Below are positions 58,700 to 64,000 of a stretch of DNA of 64,000 bases, piece by piece. The position numbers were made by a program, and so were the translations under genes. The DNA lies in the NCBI GenBank assembly GCA_012932865.1, contig SAXG01000001.1, forward strand, positions 2,841,693 to 2,905,692, given 5' to 3'. The notes beneath the pieces are model-generated. The model did no database searches and was not told the origin of the DNA. It was given only the letters and a program-made list of their open reading frames with translations. Origin of the DNA: Amylostereum areolatum (lineage: Eukaryota; Basidiomycota; Agaricomycetes; Russulales; Stereaceae). The stretch's first letter is position 1, and the number at the start of each line of letters is the position of its first letter.

Positions 58700-59640
58700 G
58701 GCCGAGTAGCATGCCGGACTGGGGCGAGTACCCTCCGAAGGGATACTCTAGGCCACCTGTAAAGTTGTTGTTCTCGTTGCCAGTTGCGTTGCAAGCCTGA
58801 GGACACGGACGCGGAGATACCCGAGCTTGAGGCAGAGTCGACAGGTCGCCGAAGGGTGAGTCAGAGACAGCGGGGGTTGGTTGCGGATGGGCCGGAGAGT
58901 CACCGATGCATGGGAGCGCGTGTCGGACGGGAGCGTGGTTGGCAAGGAGCTGGAGACATGCGCGTTGGCGCGATGGGGGTGTTGGCGAGGGAGTGGGGTC
59001 GAGACTCGGGGAGCGTTGAGCGCGGGGAAGGACGACAATATTGAAGAGGAGGCGGGGGATGGGCGCTTTGGGCACGGGTACGGAGGCGTTGACGCTGGGG
59101 CGTGCGTGTTCAACCCGGGGGTGGGGGTGGGTGCGGGGGCCGGGCGAGAGTGAGTAGCAAGGGCGTAGCGACGCGGATGCCCGCAAGCATCCGGGCGCAT
59201 TGACCGCGTTGACCACGAGAACGTGGAGAGGTCACATACGTTGGAAAGGGAGGGGCGCGTTGGCCAAGGAACGCGAATGCATGGATGGGTGGGGATAGGA
59301 CCCGGGGCCGTGAAGCGGAGGAAGGTGTGTGCGACGGAAGAGGAGGCAGAGCGGGAGTGCTCGCGTGCGTTGGACAAAGGAGACAGAGGTGGAGAGGAGA
59401 GCGGAGCTGAGCAGAGGGTGTTTGGGGCGAGGGTGTGGGCAAACAGGGCAGAGGCGGCGGCGTGGAATGGGCTGGTTGCGTTGTTCGGGAGGACAGTGCG
59501 TTGGCGTTGGCGCTGGCGCTGGCGGACTCCGTGAAGGTTAAGGGCAACTTGGAGTCCGAGAGGCTAGAGCGAGGACGGGGTGGGTTGGGGGTGGCTCGCA
59601 GGTGTATTGGGGACACGCGCTCTTTCCGTCAGTCTTAAGT
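58700..59640. repeat. Second GC-rich, purine-biased tract
   Basis: Words such as GCGTTGGCGCGATGG and GGAGGCGTTGACG recur here and in the tract at 44884-45660, with the same strand bias. Long open frames on both strands are compositional. No protein domain was recognised. Confidence 0.5.
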
Positions 59641-59844
59641 CGGACATATGAATCATCGCGCGCAAGGACAAGGGAGCGAAGGGAGTGCGGCGATGAGAGA
59701 TAAAGGGAAAATACGACCTGTGTGCGACCACTGAGTACCGATGCCGATTGATGGTGGCTGTGTACGAATTATACTTTCGTACTCCGGGGGTTTCTGAAAT
59801 TTGAAACCTCTCAGGACCTCTGACCCCTGCGTAGTCGACTAGTG

Positions 59845-62514
59845 ATGGCTACTATCGTGTGCCTCTGGCAAGACAAACCTTGTCGCTCATTTCGTCCGCG
59901 GCGCAACTGTCCCTTCGCGGCAACAGTGGCGACATTACCAAGATGTTGTGAATGCGACGTGGCCAAGTCGGTGACCTTGACCATGTGCCGTTTCAAAGGT
60001 ATGTGTTATCTTTCTACCATGTCATGAAACTCGCTCATCCCAGCTTAATCAGACTTTCGAGTATTGGAAAAGCTGGACGATGAAGTCCGAGTATCGTTTC
60101 GAGAAAAAGACCCTAGGATCCCTCCTCAATTCCCTGCCGGGTTTCGGTCACCACTAACAGTAGAAGCTGCTCACTTCATAATGGTATTTAGTTTGATATT
60201 CTCTACGCCGTGTTTCAGGCTTACGTGTCTCCGATATGATGTCCTCTAGGGCGCAATTGCGACTTCCGATGCCTTGCTCCCCCGACTCAAGGATGAGCTG
60301 AAGCACATAAGACACCAAGGAGTCGTGTTCAGAAATCCTGAGATGGCTTTACGCGCTACATGCGGTGAGTTATGGGACTGAATACTAGATGGATATTGAG
60401 AATATTGTCGCAGATTATTGTCGTAGTTGTCTCTTTTCCGGTACGTGGATGTGTCGTATCTGCGCCCGCGAAATATGTATGAAATGCTGGGACAATGACG
60501 AGGTACGTTTGCATATGCTCTCGAAGGTCGCCTAAGAGCTACATTCTATCAGGACTTCGCGAACATTCCTTGCCTACAAGCACTGCCTAATCATACTAGG
60601 GAAGACTTCGTTCCAGTGACTCGGTTCGAACAGAAGTCACTGGAAAACGCAATCGCTTCTATGAACGTGCAACTAAGCAAAAGGTAAAATGGATCCAGAT
60701 CTCTTCTCTTGCAATCTCCCTGGCTGACTCTTTGTAGTCAGGAGGCAGTGTGGGACGTGCCACCACCGCCCATTGACCCCAAGGATCCGCATGGAGGAGT
60801 TCACTTCACTTCCGCTGATTTTGCCGATGGGGCCGCGCGGAATGCTGAAGACGCTTATCTAGCCGCCTGGCGGCATGGTATCCCAGTCGTGATCACCGGG
60901 CTAGGGCCCAGGCTCCAGAATGCGTGGACCCCCGAGGCGTTCATCAAAGAGCATGGGTGGAGGAAAGTGAATCTGGTGAATACCATCACGAACAGGATCT
61001 CGGCTACCACCTCGACTGTGCGCGAATTCTTCGAGCGCTTTGGGAACTATACCGACCCAAAGCGAGAACCCGATAAAATGAAGGTGAGTTTGTACCACTG
61101 CTACGCATTCAGAAACTAATCAGCTATCCGTCAGGATTGGCCTCCGACGAGTTCATTCGAGACGGAACTCAAGGAGCGATATCATATTCTCATGGGCGCG
61201 GTGGTGCTAGGAGACTGGCTGTGTCCGAATGGGTCTGTGAATATCTTAGCATTTTTTCCGCTCAACGCTGTCCGTCCCGACATCGGTATGTAGGCAAACT
61301 CCCTCGGCTCTTTTCATCTCTTAACACTTCGACTACATTACCAGGGCCAAAGATGTATGCAGCTTTGGCGATTGCTCTAGGCATGGAGCATGCCGCCACA
61401 TATCTACACACCGATATGTCGTGCGCGTTCAACGTGATGGTATACTCAGAACCTTGTCGGGATGGTTCTCCCGGAATGGCAAGATGGGACATAGTCCAAC
61501 CAGAGGACGCCGACCGCCTACGTGAAATCATCGTTTCAAAGGGTTGGTACGAAGGAGACCAGGACCCAATTCACTGCCAAGATGTATACCTTAGTCCTGG
61601 GCGGGTGGATGAGCTCAGGGAGAACCAAGTTACGGTTTGGATGATTTTCCAAGGTGTTGGGGACCTCGTTCTGATTCCTGCAGGTGCACCCCATCAGGTG
61701 TGACAACTCTTGTCATTTTCCCCTGGTGTACGCTGACCTTCTCCCCACTCACAGGTGACAAACTTTTCGGACACCATAAAGATTGCGTGCGATCACATGC
61801 ATCCCCTCCGTTTGCGTGCAACGGCCCAAATCGCCGACGAACTTCGAGTCCATCGCATCAAGTCCAAGTCCGGTGACGATGTTCTACAGCTTCCTCAGGC
61901 ACTGTGGTGGGCGTGGATCACTTTGAGTGAACGCCTCTCATCTCTCCTGCCAATTTCCGCGATCCTGCCATCCCCGTCGCCCGCATCGATCTCGTCGCCC
62001 CCGTCACTCCCGTCGACATCATCGCCTCTCCCTGTCGTTGTCTCTGAGTCTTTCACCGTGGGAGACACTTCCATGGATGTTGATGATCCCCCTGAGGACA
62101 CAAATGGGGAGGTCGTGCCCCTTCACGAACCAATAAACTTAGATCCTCCTGAGACGGTCCAAGGTGGTCCTACAAATGCAGACGATCATTCGGTAGAGAA
62201 GTCAAAACGGCCGTACACAAGATCCAAAAGACGCAGGAATAACACCCCGGCGCAAGACGCAATGTTCGAATGCCCAGTTTCTTCCGTATGTCTGCGCCCG
62301 CGACCCATGACCCGGGAGGGTATCTTCGAACATCTGTAAGTGGTCTTCTGAACTTCAAATTTCTTGTATTCTCTCGGCTAAACGTCTGGTTAGGATACAG
62401 AAACACGCACTCACTTTCCCTCATGATGATGTCAGGCAAATTCGGCGGAGCTTACGAATTGGGAACGACGCGGCTTTCAGGGCGACGATGGACTCTTGGG
62501 TTTTGCTGATATGA
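59845..62514 (+). CDS. KDM3-like JmjC-domain protein with N-terminal zinc modules
   Basis: The start (MATIVCLWQDKPCRSFRPRR) leads into Cys-rich CCECDVAKSVTLTMCRFK. Introns then bring GAIATSDALLPRLKDELK, DYCRSCLFSGTWMCRICARE and ICMKCWDNDE (a C2HC4-type KDM3 finger). The JmjC domain follows: WRHGIPVVITGLGPRLQN, HGWRKVNLV, MYAALAIALGMEHAATYLHT with D-M-S (the H-x-D iron ligands), FNVMVYS, RDGSPGMARWDIVQPEDAD and WMIFQGVGDLVLIPAGAPHQ with V-T-N (distal His), then KIACDHMHPL. All three Fe(II) ligands are present. After a long disordered acidic region and a basic KRPYTRSKRRRN, a GTAAGT intron joins FEHL to IQKHALTFPHDDVRQIRRSL, ending at 62514. The related animal and plant enzymes demethylate H3K9me1/2. 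Nuclear location is inferred. Confidence 0.85.
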
Positions 62515-63506
62515 CTTTCCAATTTGCATTTCCCGTTATACATACCGGCTGTTTCTTGTGTAGGGACCGTGCCGTGTATATTATCTATCTATGTATCTAT
62601 CTACCTCTATAATCTATACACTCGAGGAGCGCCGCCGGCGGGCGGCCTCTACAGAAACCTGTTCGTACCTCACAAGGTAATGTATGAGATCAGAACAATT
62701 TCGATGGCTTCGTATGCGAGAATGAGGGTCGACGAGCGAGGAGATGGGCATCGTATCAAGTAGTCGTATCAAGGGGGGGTTCAACGAGCGAAGAGGGAGA
62801 TTAGGAAAGAGGGTCAACGAACGAGAACGAAAGGTCGTGGTCGAGCCATGAGTCGTTTATACGTTCCCACGGTGTGCCCGACACCTCTGCTGCTCATAAA
62901 TTTGTACTCAGCCAAAAAAACGCCTTAAGTTTCAGCAATATATTCTTTAGATACACTCCCTGAATCGCCTCGCAGTGCTCGCTAAGCTCTCGGCCTGGTT
63001 GTGGCCAGTCCCCGCTATGTTTTAGAAACCTCCGCGCGTATGTCGCGGAGGTCACGTGCCTGTCTCGCGCGAGGCTGGCCAAGGTGGACATTCACCTTTG
63101 CCCAGACCCCCCGGTGCTCCTTACTTCCCACCACTGTTTCCCCACCTCACCCACGTCTAGCCGCACTGCCTCCTCCATGTTCTTCTACTTATCACGCTGA
63201 TTCCCGAATCCCGAGTATGTTACCGGGTCGGCCCTCTGATGCTGCGAGGGTATGGTGCATACCCGCATCCTGCATCTTTCGTCCACTTACACTCGAACTA
63301 GACCTCCGGAGCTTTGTTAATGCACGGCGCGTCGCGGCTCCGAGGTTTCAACATTATTCTTCTTCCATTCGCCCAACATACTTAATACATTCCATCCATT
63401 GCTAGATGGTATGTCCCCTCCTCGTCCGCCGTTGATATATGAAATCCATCCCCGCTCTCTAGCCCCATTGTCCTGAGCACCCACCGGCATCGACGCCACC
63501 ACCTTT
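62515..63506. other. Intergenic region with (TATC)n microsatellite
   Basis: An imperfect TATC/CTAT microsatellite lies at 62577-62620. The rest (62621-63506) shows no gene. The pyrimidine-rich stretch before 63500 would be the promoter of the GMC-type sequence. Confidence 0.5.
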
Positions 63507-64000
63507 GCGAAGATCAAATTCGACTTCGTCGTCGGGGCGGCGGAACTGCGGGCCTCGTCCTCGCCTGCCGTCTCTCCGAGAACCCGCACGTCACCGGTGG
63601 CGTGCTCGAGACGGGAGAATACCGTCCAGCCAACAAACTCGTCGCGACGTCCACGGGGAACCTGCTCGGCAATGCAGACGTGGGTACACTCATCGGCAAC
63701 CCGACGTACGACTGGAGGATCCCGAGCGTGCTCCAGGCTGCTCTGAACGGGCTCGTGATCAATTATCCATGGTACGTCGACCCCCGGTTCCATTGATTTG
63801 ATAACGGGTGCTGATGTAGGGTGTGCGGTAGTGGGAAAGTCGTCGGCGGGTCGTCCGCAATCAACTCGATGATCTGGCAGCGCAGAAGGTCGAGGACTGG
63901 ATGCCGCTGGAGGTCCTGTTCTACGACCCTGCGCTCGCGACGAAGCACAGTCAAGGCGGGTCCATCGATGTTAGCTACGACGCCTTCCTCACCAACATCG
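63507..64000 (+). pseudogene. GMC oxidoreductase, frameshifted, cut by window edge
   Basis: The start of a FAD-binding GMC protein is visible: FDFVVG in one frame, then after a frame change GGTAGLVLACRLSENPHVT and VLETGE (the GxGxxG dinucleotide motif and its acidic strand end). The sequence goes on to NPTYDWRIPSV, an intron at about 63770-63834, and GKVVGGSSAINSMIWQR (GMC signature 1). A second frame change or internal deletion follows, because the next recognisable block WMPLEVLFYD and GGSIDVSYDAFLTN lies in another frame and far too close. Family members oxidise alcohols or sugars (aryl-alcohol or glucose oxidase type). The remainder lies outside the window. Confidence 0.65.

Overview
The window looks like nuclear DNA of an agaricomycete (mushroom-forming basidiomycete). 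Genes are cut by many 45-60 nt GT-AG introns with CTGAC-type branch sites, there is a divergent histone H3/H4 pair, and the families present (KDZ transposase fused to a Ulp1 protease, Crypton-like tyrosine recombinase, MYND-finger and F-box expansions, GPI-type aspartic proteases, Crinkler-like NTPases) are typical of that group. I had no database access. Families are named from recognised motifs, and exon joins were worked out by hand.

Layout. 1-12107 holds a young-looking family of P-loop NTPase plus nuclease-like proteins. Two apparently full genes lie on the minus strand (2964-6213 and 8974-12107), with an aspartic protease between them (6597-8246, minus). A third, inverted copy at 1-1320 is broken off at its Walker B motif by a 294 bp inverted-repeat element. 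12410-13780 is the H4/H3 pair with a shared promoter. It is followed on the plus strand by a lysine-methyltransferase-like gene (14030-15729), a second aspartic protease (16693-18344), a sugar transporter (19092-21188) and a GT18-like glycosyltransferase (22151-24148).

24166-28073 is gene-poor. 28074-39187 carries an F-box-type gene, a pair of related proteins of which one has and one lacks a C-terminal MYND finger, a small gene built from three repeated exons, a NOSIP-type RING protein, an F-box pseudogene with two stop codons, and a small MYND-finger gene. 39605-43150 is a many-exon gene of an uncharacterised agaricomycete family, with a frame break at an 11-base homopolymer.

From 44 kb onward the window is repeat-rich. 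It has a GC-rich strand-biased tract, an array of 23 GATATC palindromes in about 530 bp, a 169 bp-period duplication, a decayed oligopeptide transporter, an apparently intact KDZ-Ulp1 transposon gene (51498-55970), a Crypton-like recombinase, a BCS1-type AAA fragment and a second GC-rich tract. A KDM3-like JmjC gene (59845-62514) then looks intact, and a frameshifted GMC oxidoreductase runs off the right edge.

The genes do not form one pathway. The strongest novel signals are the NTPase-nuclease copies with the element in the Walker B exon, the altered H3 tail, the GATATC array and the exon-triplication gene.
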